Shown: one piece after another, positions 51,274-58,844 of the stretch
Position numbering within the stretch: the first letter of the stretch is position 1
Layout of the letters: the number at the start of each line of letters is the position of its first letter
Assembly: GCF_019931275.1 (NCBI RefSeq)
Contig: NZ_JAIOTY010000002.1
Location: forward strand, 1,204,631 to 1,268,630
Length of the DNA: 64,000 nucleotides
Direction of reading: 5' to 3'
DNA from: Nitratidesulfovibrio sp. SRB-5
Lineage (GTDB): Bacteria; Desulfobacterota; Desulfovibrionia; Desulfovibrionales; Desulfovibrionaceae
Translations under genes and position numbers: made by a program
The notes under the pieces: model-generated
What the model was told of the DNA's origin: nothing
What the model saw: the letters and a program-made list of their open reading frames with translations, nothing else
The model's database searches: none

Positions 51274-53112
51274 CTACTTGCTCTTCTTTTTGGCGGCTTC
51301 CATCTGGTAACGCTTCTGGGCGGCCAGGATGGTCTTGCGCAGACGGATGGACAGGGGGGTCACCTCCACCATTTCGTCCTCGCGCACGAAGTGCAGGGCG
51401 CGCTCCAGGGTCATGGGCCGCACGGGGGTAAGGATGACGTTCTCGTCCTTGCCCGAGGCGCGCATGTTGGTGAGCTTCTTTTCCTTGGTGGGGTTCACGT
51501 CGATGTCGTTTTCGCGGTTGTGCTCACCGCAGATCAGCCCTTCGTACACCGGGTCGCCGGGCACGCAGAACATTTCGCCGCGCGGCTCCAGGTTGAACAG
51601 GGCGTAGGCCACGGCGTTGCCCGAACGGTCGGACACCAGCGAACCGGTGAACCGGGTGGGGAAGTCGCCGCGATACGGCTCGTACCCTTCAAGGTACGAG
51701 TTCATGATGCCGGTGCCCTTGGTGTCGGTAAGGAATTCGTCGCGGTAGCCGATGAGCCCGCGCGAGGGCACGGAAAACTCCAGCCGCACGCGGCCCGTGC
51801 CGTTGTTGGCGCAGTTGGTCATGCGGCCCTTGCGGATGGACAGCTTTTCGGTGACCACGCCCATGAACACCTCGTCGCAGTCCACGTACAGGTGCTCGAT
51901 GGGCTCCAGGCGCTCGCCGTCCTTCTCGCGCATGATGACTTCCGGACGGCCCACGCACAGCTCGAAGCCTTCACGGCGCATGGTTTCGATAAGGATGGCC
52001 ATCTGGAATTCGCCGCGGCCCTTCACGATGAAGCTGTCACGCTCCTCGGAATCTTCCACGCGGATGGCCACGTTGGACAGCGCTTCGCGCAGCAGGCGTT
52101 CGCGGATCTTGCTGGACTGCACCAGCTTGCCTTCGCGGCCCGCCAGAGGCGAGGTGTTGATGGTGAAGCGCATGGCCACGGTGGGCTCGTCCACACGGAT
52201 GCGGGGCAGGGCGCGCGGGGCTTCGCGGGTGCAGATGGTGTCGCCGATCTTCACGTTCTCGATGCCCGCCACCACCACGATGTCGCCGGGGTCGGCCTCG
52301 TCGGCGTCGCGCAGTTGCAGCCCTTCGTAGACTTGCAGGCGGGTGACGCGCAGGGGGTTTTCCTTGCCGTCCTCGTCGATGCAGACCAGGCTGTCCTTGG
52401 CCTTGACCGAGCCGTGGAACACGCGGCCCACGGCCATGCGGCCCAGGTAGTCGGAGTAGGCAAGGTCGGCCACCAGCATCTGGAAGGGTTCCGCCGGGTC
52501 GTACATGGGACCGGGCATTTCCTTGACGATGGTTTCGAACAGCGGCGAAAGGTCCACCTGCTCGTCCTCAAGGCCGTGCATGGCCACGCCTTCGCGGCCA
52601 ATGGCGTACAGCACGGGAAATTCCAGCTGCTGTTCGTTGGCGTCCAGGTCGATGAACAGGTCGTAGATTTCGTTCAGCACTTCCTGCGGGCGGGCGTCCT
52701 TGCGGTCGATCTTGTTGACCACCACGACCACCTTCAGGCCTGCTTCCAGCGTCTTGCGCAGCACGAAGCGGGTCTGGGGCAGGGGGCCTTCCGAGGCGTC
52801 CACCAGCAGGATGGCGCCGCTGGCCATGGACAGGGCACGCTCCACCTCGCCGCCGAAGTCGGCGTGGCCGGGGGTGTCGATGATGTTGATCTTCACGCCC
52901 TGCCACGACACGGCGCAGTTCTTGGCGGCAATGGTGATGCCGCGCTCGCGTTCCAGGTCCATGCGGTCCATGACGCGGTCGTCCATCTGCTGGTCGGCGC
53001 GAAACACGCCGCTCTGGCGAAACAGGGCGTCCACGAGGGTGGTCTTGCCGTGGTCAACGTGGGCGATGATGGCGACGTTGCGCAACCTGTCGTTGTGCAC
53101 TGCGGTGCTCAA
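51274..53112 (-). CDS. typA: ribosome-associated GTPase TypA/BipA
   Basis: 612 residues, the usual length. No ATG fits. The TTG at 53112 has AGGAG about nine bases upstream and begins just before the conserved NVAIIAHVDHGKTTLVDAL. A GTG at 53100 is an alternative. G motifs: AHVDHGKTT, RGITI, DTPGHADFGGE and NKIDR. EF-G-like domains III/V and the BipA-specific C-terminal domain (RGEMFCVPGDPVYEGLICGEHNRENDIDVN..., split) follow. It binds 70S ribosomes and aids assembly under stress. The TTG start and an SD within a small GGAG/CTCC dyad may keep translation low. Confidence 0.93.
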   Translation of the reverse strand: MSTAVHNDRLRNVAIIAHVDHGKTTLVDALFRQSGVFRADQQMDDRVMDRMDLERERGITIAAKNCAVSWQGVKINIIDTPGHADFGGEVERALSMASGAILLVDASEGPLPQTRFVLRKTLEAGLKVVVVVNKIDRKDARPQEVLNEIYDLFIDLDANEQQLEFPVLYAIGREGVAMHGLEDEQVDLSPLFETIVKEMPGPMYDPAEPFQMLVADLAYSDYLGRMAVGRVFHGSVKAKDSLVCIDEDGKENPLRVTRLQVYEGLQLRDADEADPGDIVVVAGIENVKIGDTICTREAPRALPRIRVDEPTVAMRFTINTSPLAGREGKLVQSSKIRERLLREALSNVAIRVEDSEERDSFIVKGRGEFQMAILIETMRREGFELCVGRPEVIMREKDGERLEPIEHLYVDCDEVFMGVVTEKLSIRKGRMTNCANNGTGRVRLEFSVPSRGLIGYRDEFLTDTKGTGIMNSYLEGYEPYRGDFPTRFTGSLVSDRSGNAVAYALFNLEPRGEMFCVPGDPVYEGLICGEHNRENDIDVNPTKEKKLTNMRASGKDENVILTPVRPMTLERALHFVREDEMVEVTPLSIRLRKTILAAQKRYQMEAAKKKSK

Positions 53113-53487
53113 GGGAGATTCTCCTGGCGGGATGGGCTTCGGCCACGGGCGGGGCAGGGCCTCTGGCCCGGCGCGGCTGGTGGCTTGTGGGGGAAGACGC
53201 GTTCCCGCATGCGGCGGGGAGGCGGGGCGGGGCGACAACGCGGTGCCCATGCGGCGGGCCCGGCGAGGGACAATGCCGGCCACGGCGTGTCGCGGACGGC
53301 ATGCATACACCTACGCGGGCCGGGTGGCAAGCGTGTGTCGGGGGATCGGAATGATAAAGAAAAGCTGCGGCGAGGGGGGGCGGGACGTGACGCTGGAACG
53401 GTGGCGTAGGCGGTGAGGCGGCGATTCAGGGGGGAGACTCCCCGACCTTCTCATTACGCGAGAGGCCGTCTCCGGTTGGCATCAGGC
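53113..53487. other. gene-free stretch upstream of typA
   Basis: No supported gene. It must hold the typA promoter on the minus strand, which I cannot pinpoint. A GGGG/CCCC hairpin lies near 53430-53445. Confidence 0.4.
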
Positions 53488-53523
53488 ATGGCTGTTTGCG
53501 GGGCAGCTGCCGTATTTTTTTTT
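53488..53523 (+). terminator. plus-strand terminator without an upstream gene
   Basis: ATGGC/GCCGT stem (53488-53492 with 53509-53513) enclosing a GCTG/CAGC alternative, followed by a run of nine Ts at 53515-53523. The T run gives a plus-strand direction, yet the nearest plus-strand gene upstream ends at 50948 behind another terminator. Confidence 0.5.
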
Positions 53524-53965
53524 GATTGCAGCAACACGTGCGAGCTACATCGTTTTGTTACGTCTGAACAACCCACGCGGATTGCGCCCGCCGCCGGAGA
53601 TCGCCGCCGGAGGCCTTGCGAAGGGCGGAAGCTCCGGCGTAGCGGGTGCACCGCGAACCGACCGACGGTAAAGGCAGAACTCGGACCCTAGCCTGAACGA
53701 CGAGAGCCGCGTGCGCATACGCATTGCGCCGGACAGATCACCCGAAGGCGCTTGCGCCGCAGGGAAGCTGTCCGGTGAAAATGCGGTGCAGGATACGCTG
53801 GGGGTCCAGGGGAGGCGAAGCCCCCCTGGAGCGCGGGGGTTGGCAGGGGGCCGCCGCTATGCGGCCCCTTGCCCCACGCCGGAGGCGACCCAAACTATGA
53901 ATCAGTACAGCCTGTCATGAATGGCTAAACACCCGTATCACGACCACCAGCAAAGCGCACTCCCC
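53524..53965. other. gene-free, highly structured stretch
   Basis: Contains a stem CCGGACAG/CTGTCCGG (53729-53736 with 53768-53775) holding an inner GGCGC/GCGCC hairpin, and two adjacent strong hairpins at 53805-53830 and 53842-53873. Reading frames here have the composition of shadows. I could not match it to 6S, tmRNA, SRP or RNase P RNA by eye. Confidence 0.4.
53805..53873. repeat. two adjacent strong hairpins, repeat-like
   Basis: TCCAGGGGAGGC/GCCCCCCTGGA with a GAA loop, then eleven bases on GGCAGGGGGCCGC/GCGGCCCCTTGCC. They lie about 90 bp past the purine nucleoside phosphorylase stop on the minus strand and resemble intergenic hairpins of other Desulfovibrio genomes (from memory). Confidence 0.6.
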
Positions 53966-54811
53966 TTACACCCTCTCCACCACAGCGGCCACCAGCCGGG
54001 TCAACTTGTCCCCGGCCTCCCCCGCAACGCGAATGACCTCTTCCAGCGGGGCTTCCTGCATGCAGTCGGGCAGGTTCTTGTTGGTCAGGCACGAAATGCC
54101 CAGCACCCGCAGCCCCATGTGGCGCGCGGCAATCACTTCCAGCACCGTGGACATGCCCACGGCGTCTGCGCCCATCTGGCGGTACATGCGGGTTTCCGCC
54201 GGGGTTTCCATCTGCGGGCCGGGCACGCCCACGTACACGCCGCGCTCCAGGCGCACGCCAAGGCGCGCCGCTTCTTCCATGGCGATGCGGCCCAGCGTGG
54301 CGTCATAGGGGGCGCTCATGTCGGGAAAGCGCGGCCCCCAGGCGTCGTGGTTGGGGCCGGTCAGGGGGCTGCGCCCGGTGAAATTGATGTGGTCGGTGAT
54401 CAGCATCAGGTCGCCCGCGTCCCAGCGAGGGTTCAGCGCGCCCGCAGCGTTGGTGATGACCAGCATCTCCACGCCCAGGGCAGCCATGACCCGCACGCCC
54501 ATGCACACGTCTTCCGGGGCGTAGCCCTCGTACAGGTGGCAGCGGCCCTGTTGCAGCACCACCTCTACCGTGCCGATGCGCCCGAACAGAAACCGTCCCT
54601 CGTGCGAGGCGACCGTGGATTGCGGAAAGCCCGGCACCCGCGAATAGGGCAGGGGGCGGGCGTCGGCCAGGGCATCGGCCAGGCCGCCCAGGCCGGTGCC
54701 GCACACCACGCCCACGCGGGGGCGGGGCGCGGGCCCGGTCTGTCCGGAGATTCCGGACAGGGCGGAAGTGATAACGGATGTCGCATTCTGGACATTTTCC
54801 GGGTTTTGCAT
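53966..54811 (-). CDS. purine nucleoside phosphorylase
   Basis: 281 residues from MQNPENVQNATS. The frame remains open upstream, overlapping motA, but only this ATG fits the family. Motifs are VVCGTGLGGLAD (phosphate site), SHEGRFLFG, ITNAAGALNPRWDAGDLMLITDHIN (split) and METPAETRMYRQMGADAVGMSTV for base binding. It is of the trimeric, low-molecular-mass type (inosine/guanosine phosphorolysis). GGTGAT is a weak ribosome site. It diverges from motA with 138 bp between the starts. Confidence 0.93.
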   Translation of the reverse strand: MQNPENVQNATSVITSALSGISGQTGPAPRPRVGVVCGTGLGGLADALADARPLPYSRVPGFPQSTVASHEGRFLFGRIGTVEVVLQQGRCHLYEGYAPEDVCMGVRVMAALGVEMLVITNAAGALNPRWDAGDLMLITDHINFTGRSPLTGPNHDAWGPRFPDMSAPYDATLGRIAMEEAARLGVRLERGVYVGVPGPQMETPAETRMYRQMGADAVGMSTVLEVIAARHMGLRVLGISCLTNKNLPDCMQEAPLEEVIRVAGEAGDKLTRLVAAVVERV

Positions 54812-54949
54812 AAGATCACCGACATTATTGATTGTGCGTGAACGGTGGGGGGGCCACCAGACCGGTCGTTCCGGTCCGCACTGCCCGCGCCCATGGGGGG
54901 GAACTGCGGGGCGAAGCACGGCGAACAGGCAGGATATTAGGCCGAACCT

Positions 54950-55705
54950 ATGGATATAGCAACTTTTTTCGGGGTGCTCACGGGCTTCGGCCTGGTCATC
55001 AGCGCCATTCTCATGGGGCCGGAGCCGGGGAAATTCTTCGATATCCCCAGCGTGATGATCGTCTTCGGGGGCACCGCCGCATCCATCCTGGTCACCTTTC
55101 CGCTGGAGGAGGTGATGCAGGCGGTGCGGGGCGGCTGCAAGGCCTTTGGCACCAAGCGGGTGCAGGCGCAGGACGTGGTGAACACCATGGTCCGCATCGC
55201 CGAGATCAGCCGCCGCGAAGGGCTCATCGCCCTCGAGAACGTGCAGACCGAAAACGCCCTGATCAAGAAGGCCTGCCAACTCATTGCCGACAATGCCGAC
55301 CCCGGCCTGATCCGCGGCACCGTGGCCATCGAGATTGCCTCCATGAAGCGGCGGCACAACGTGTCCATCGGCGTGTTCAACCGGCTGGCGGGGTATTCCC
55401 CGGCCTACGGCATGATCGGCACGCTCATCGGCCTCGTGCAGATGCTGGCCACGCTCAACGATCCCTCGTCCATCGGCCCGGCCATGGCCGTGGCCATCAT
55501 CACCACCTTCTACGGGGCGCTGCTGTCCAACCTGCTGTTTCTGCCCATTGCCGGCAAACTGAAGGCGCGCAGCATGCAGGAGGAATTGCACCTGCTGGTC
55601 ATCTTCGAGGGTGCGAAATGCATTCTTGAAAACAACAACCCCAGGCTGGTGTACGAGAAGCTTTCCTCGTTCCTGCCCCCCAAGGAGCGCAAGGATGGCA
55701 GATGA
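54950..55705 (+). CDS. motA: flagellar stator protein MotA
   Basis: 251 residues, PomA/MotA family, four membrane segments: about 1-22 and 33-50 at the N-terminus, and 145-168 and 178-200 after the cytoplasmic loop. The loop carries conserved charged residues (MKRRHNVSIGVFNRLAGYSPAYGMIGTLIGLVQML contains the conserved proline/glycine pattern; split here). It overlaps motB by 11 bp. With MotB it forms the ion-conducting stator around the flagellar motor. Confidence 0.95.
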   Translation: MDIATFFGVLTGFGLVISAILMGPEPGKFFDIPSVMIVFGGTAASILVTFPLEEVMQAVRGGCKAFGTKRVQAQDVVNTMVRIAEISRREGLIALENVQTENALIKKACQLIADNADPGLIRGTVAIEIASMKRRHNVSIGVFNRLAGYSPAYGMIGTLIGLVQMLATLNDPSSIGPAMAVAIITTFYGALLSNLLFLPIAGKLKARSMQEELHLLVIFEGAKCILENNNPRLVYEKLSSFLPPKERKDGR

Positions 55706-56429
55706 CGACGACCTGGACATGGAATCCGAAGCCGACGAGCCGCCTCAGGAATGGCTGGCCACCCTTGCCGACGTTTCCATGCTGCTGCTGTGCTTCTTCA
55801 TCCTGCTCTTTGCCCTGTCCACCATCGATAAGACCAAGATAACCGAAACGTTCGATTCGGTGCGCACGGTGTTCGGCGGCAAGGACAAGGAACTCTCCAC
55901 GTCTGCCGTGCGCAGCGACGAATCCAGCGCGCTGCTGGAATCGGTGCGGCTGCAACGCCAGATCATCGAGGCCCAGCGCAACACCTATTCGGAAATGCGC
56001 ACCTACCTCAACAAGACGGGGGTAGAGGGCATCATCGGTGCCGTGTTCGACGAAGGCGTCATAACCCTGCGTATTCCGGCGGAAGTCATGTTCGCCCCCG
56101 GCGAGACGGATTTGAGTCCCCAGGCCGAACGTTACCTGAAACCTCTGGCCGACCTGTTCGTGCGCAAGAAGGACCAGTCCATAAATATCCGGGGGTTTAC
56201 GGATGACTCGCAACCTGGTCAAAACTCAAGATTCCGGGATAATTGGGAACTTTCTTCATTGCGCGCGGTGAGCGTATTACGCTATTTCCTGAAAGCGGGT
56301 ATCGACTCCAAGCGGTTGACAGCCACCGGGCTTGGTGAGTTAGACCCCCTCTTCCCGAATACCACGGAAGAAAACCGGGCGCGCAACCGGCGCGTGGAAT
56401 TCATGCTGGAACGCCGGGTGACAAAGTGA
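55695..56429 (+). CDS. motB: flagellar stator protein MotB
   Basis: 244 residues. An acidic N-terminus (MADDDDLDMESEADE) precedes one membrane helix in which Asp26 (TLADVSMLLLCFF) is the ion-binding residue. A C-terminal OmpA-like peptidoglycan-binding domain follows (about 125-240; IRGFTDDSQPGQNSRFRDNWELSSLRA, split; RNRRVEFMLERR). AAGGA lies four bases before the ATG within motA. The last ~180 bp of the OmpA domain are richer in A/T than the rest of the region. Confidence 0.94.
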   Translation: MADDDDLDMESEADEPPQEWLATLADVSMLLLCFFILLFALSTIDKTKITETFDSVRTVFGGKDKELSTSAVRSDESSALLESVRLQRQIIEAQRNTYSEMRTYLNKTGVEGIIGAVFDEGVITLRIPAEVMFAPGETDLSPQAERYLKPLADLFVRKKDQSINIRGFTDDSQPGQNSRFRDNWELSSLRAVSVLRYFLKAGIDSKRLTATGLGELDPLFPNTTEENRARNRRVEFMLERRVTK

Positions 56430-56466
56430 CGTCGGCTGGCCAAGTGACGTCGGCTGGCCAAGTGAC
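56424..56466. repeat. 18-bp tandem duplication at the motB stop
   Basis: AAGTGACGTCGGCTGGCC at 56424-56441 and 56442-56459 exact, with a partial third copy. The motB TGA stop lies inside the first unit. Confidence 0.9.
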
Positions 56467-56538
56467 TCCGGACGTCCATGTGGCGCCGGACGGCCACGTG
56501 ATGCGGGGGGGCCTGCACACAACCGGGGGGTGCCGGGG

Positions 56539-57075
56539 ATGGCGATGACGACGCACGACGAATTCGACGATTTCAATTTCACGCTGCCCTCGGACGTAGA
56601 GGGCGAACGCCGGGCCTACCGCACGTCGGTGCCCGGCCTTGAAGCAAGCGTGGCGGGGAAGGACGGCACATTCCCCGTGGAAAACGTGAGCGCGGTGGGC
56701 ATTGCCTTGCACGCCCCCGGCCACGCCTTTGCGGAAGGGGAGAACCTGCGGGTGGACCTGCTGATCATGGGCAGGTCCTACATCACCGAACTGCCCGCCA
56801 AGGTGGCGCGGTTGGGTGAAGGCGGCCTTGTCGGGTGCGAATTCGCCTCGCCGGACTTCTGGCAGGAAGCGCGCCTGGACAAGCTGGTGCTCGAGGTTCA
56901 GAAGCGGATGATCGCCCGGCGCAAGGCGGAATCCGAAAAACGTGATGCGCAGGCCGCAGGGCAGCGCCGCGAGGGCGGGGCTGCTTCCGACGCGTCTTCC
57001 GACGCGCCCGCAGGCGCGGGAGGCTCCACCGGGTTCACGGTGGACAGCGCCGCCGGGACGGGACTGGACGTCTGA
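56539..57075 (+). CDS. PilZ-domain c-di-GMP receptor-like protein
   Basis: 178 residues from the ATG at 56539 (a GTG at 56530 and an ATG at 56545 are alternatives; GGGGGG lies eight bases before 56539). The PilZ signature is ERRAYRTSVPG (RxxxR) with ENVSAVGIAL (D/NxSxxG-type), about residues 25-60, and the barrel continues to GCEFASPDFWQEARLDKLVL. The last 50 residues are low-complexity Ala/Gly/Asp. Following motAB by 110 bp, it may act like YcgR, braking the motor when c-di-GMP is high; this is an inference from position. Confidence 0.88.
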   Translation: MAMTTHDEFDDFNFTLPSDVEGERRAYRTSVPGLEASVAGKDGTFPVENVSAVGIALHAPGHAFAEGENLRVDLLIMGRSYITELPAKVARLGEGGLVGCEFASPDFWQEARLDKLVLEVQKRMIARRKAESEKRDAQAAGQRREGGAASDASSDAPAGAGGSTGFTVDSAAGTGLDV

Positions 57076-57182
57076 CGGCCCTGCGCGGGCATGAGGGTGC
57101 CCGTGCAGAGCCAGCGACGGTCCGTCGTCGCGGTGGCGTCGTGCGGCCCATGAAAATGTAACAACCATATCGAGGGACATTG

Positions 57183-58601
57183 GTGCAGACGAAAGACCAT
57201 AAGGTGCTGGTGGCGAACAGAGGGGAAATCGCCATTCGCATCGTTCAGGCCTGCCGCAAGCTGGGCCTGGCTTTCACGTGCGTGTACACGGCGGAGGACG
57301 CCGCGTCGGGCCATGTGCGCATTGCCCGCGAACTGGGCGGCGACAAGAGCCTCTGCCGCGTCTCCTCCTATCATGATGCCAACGAACTCATGGCCGTAGC
57401 AGACGATGCGGGCGCCACCGCCGTGCATCCGGGCTACGGCTTTTTCGCCGAAGACTACCGCTTTGCCCGCCGCGTTTCCCAGCGTGACCGCAAGCTCATC
57501 TTCATCGGCCCTTCGTGGCGGGTAATCCGCGAACTGGGCGACAAGATCAATACCAAGCGCCTTGCGCGCAGCCTGGGCGTGCCCACCGTGCCCGGTTCCG
57601 ACCGGCCCATCTACGACGAGATGGAAGCGGAAAAGGTGGCCCAGAGCCTGTTCGAATTCCAGGAACAGCAGGGCATCCGCAAGCCGCTGGTGCTGGTCAA
57701 GGCATCGGCGGGCGGCGGCGGCATGGGCATCGAAGAGGTGTACGACATCGACCTCTTCCGCTCCGTGTACCGGCGCATCCGCAACTATGCCCTGCGCCAG
57801 TTCAAGGACGAGGGCGTGCTCATCGAGCAGCGCATCCGCGACTTCAACCACCTGGAAGTGCAGGTGGTGTCCGACCGCAGCGGGCGCAACCCCGTGCATT
57901 TCGGCACCCGCAACTGCTCCATCCAGTCCACCGGCCTGCAGAAGCGCATCGAGATCGCTCCCGGTTTCGATCCTTCGTCCATCGAATACGGTTTCGACGC
58001 CGCCCAGGTGCTGCGCGACATCACCCAGCACTCGCTGACCATGGCCCGCAAGGTGGGCTACGACAACGTGGGTACCTGGGAATGGATCGTCACCCGCGAC
58101 GGCCGTCCCTTCCTGATGGAAGTGAACACCCGCATCCAGGTGGAGAACGGCGTGTCGGCCACCATCGCCCGCGTGCGCGGGCAGAAGGGCGTGGACCTCA
58201 TCGCCGAGCAGATCCGCATCGGCCTTGGCGAGCCGCTGGGCTACGGGCAGGAGGACGTCACCTTCGAAGGCGTGGGCATCGAATACCGCCTCATCGCCGA
58301 AGACCCGGACAACCGCTTCACCCCGTGGGTGGGCCGCGTGGACGGCTTCGGCTGGCCCGAGCGCCCCTGGCTGGCCATGCACACCCACGTGCCCAGCGAC
58401 GACCCCTACGACATTCCCACCGAATTCGACCCCAACCTGGCGCTGGCCATCATCTGGGGCAAGGATCTTGCGGAAGCCAGGGAACGCGGCGTCGAATTCC
58501 TCGACACGCTGGTGCTGGAAGGCGCCAACAACGCGGGCGAGCCGCTGCGTTCCAACGTCCGGTTCCTGCGGGACAACACCGGGCGCATCCTCAAGTTCTA
58601 G
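57183..58601 (+). CDS. accC: biotin carboxylase subunit
   Basis: 472 residues from GTG 57183, with GAGGG seven bases upstream (a TTG one codon earlier is possible). N-terminal VLVANRGEIAIRIVQACRKLG, the HPGYGFFAED motif, the glycine-rich ATP loop KASAGGGGMGIEEV, EIAPGFDPSS and the active-site MEVNTRIQVENGVSATIARVRG (split) show a complete enzyme. It carboxylates the biotin of the carrier protein using ATP and bicarbonate. Compared with AccC it has FEFQEQQG and other extra turns near residue 150. A large hairpin follows its stop codon. Confidence 0.92.
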   Translation: MQTKDHKVLVANRGEIAIRIVQACRKLGLAFTCVYTAEDAASGHVRIARELGGDKSLCRVSSYHDANELMAVADDAGATAVHPGYGFFAEDYRFARRVSQRDRKLIFIGPSWRVIRELGDKINTKRLARSLGVPTVPGSDRPIYDEMEAEKVAQSLFEFQEQQGIRKPLVLVKASAGGGGMGIEEVYDIDLFRSVYRRIRNYALRQFKDEGVLIEQRIRDFNHLEVQVVSDRSGRNPVHFGTRNCSIQSTGLQKRIEIAPGFDPSSIEYGFDAAQVLRDITQHSLTMARKVGYDNVGTWEWIVTRDGRPFLMEVNTRIQVENGVSATIARVRGQKGVDLIAEQIRIGLGEPLGYGQEDVTFEGVGIEYRLIAEDPDNRFTPWVGRVDGFGWPERPWLAMHTHVPSDDPYDIPTEFDPNLALAIIWGKDLAEARERGVEFLDTLVLEGANNAGEPLRSNVRFLRDNTGRILKF

Positions 58602-58676
58602 GGGCTGCCCTTCCGTGGGCCTTTCGCCCGTCGGCATCGTGCCAACGACCGAAAGTCCCGCTTTGGAAACAGCCCC
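58601..58676. repeat. 76-nt imperfect hairpin after accC
   Basis: The two arms, each about 36 nt, share GGGGCTG, GGG, CTTTCG, CGT and GGCA blocks in register (58601-58636 against 58640-58676). It begins with the last G of the accC stop codon and occupies the spacer to the carboxyltransferase gene. Confidence 0.7.
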
Positions 58677-58844
58677 CAAGGCACGTTCTGCACGGTCAGT
58701 TCTGCCGGATGCACCCCCGGCCATCGCCGTCCGCCACCCACACCGGCGGACATGCGGCAGCCTTCGTCCGCCACGGCACCGGCGCACGGATGTCCGCCGC
58801 CAAGCATGCTACCCGAACCCGCCGGAACTGCGGGGAAGCGACAT

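Noticed and set aside
53413-53691. 92-codon plus-strand frame upstream of typA
   Set aside because: Passes through an intrinsic terminator and T run, no ribosome site, random composition.
53524-53800. 6S, tmRNA, SRP or RNase P RNA gene
   Set aside because: I looked for conserved motifs of each family (for example the tmRNA and RNase P core sequences) and found none by eye; left as unassigned structure.
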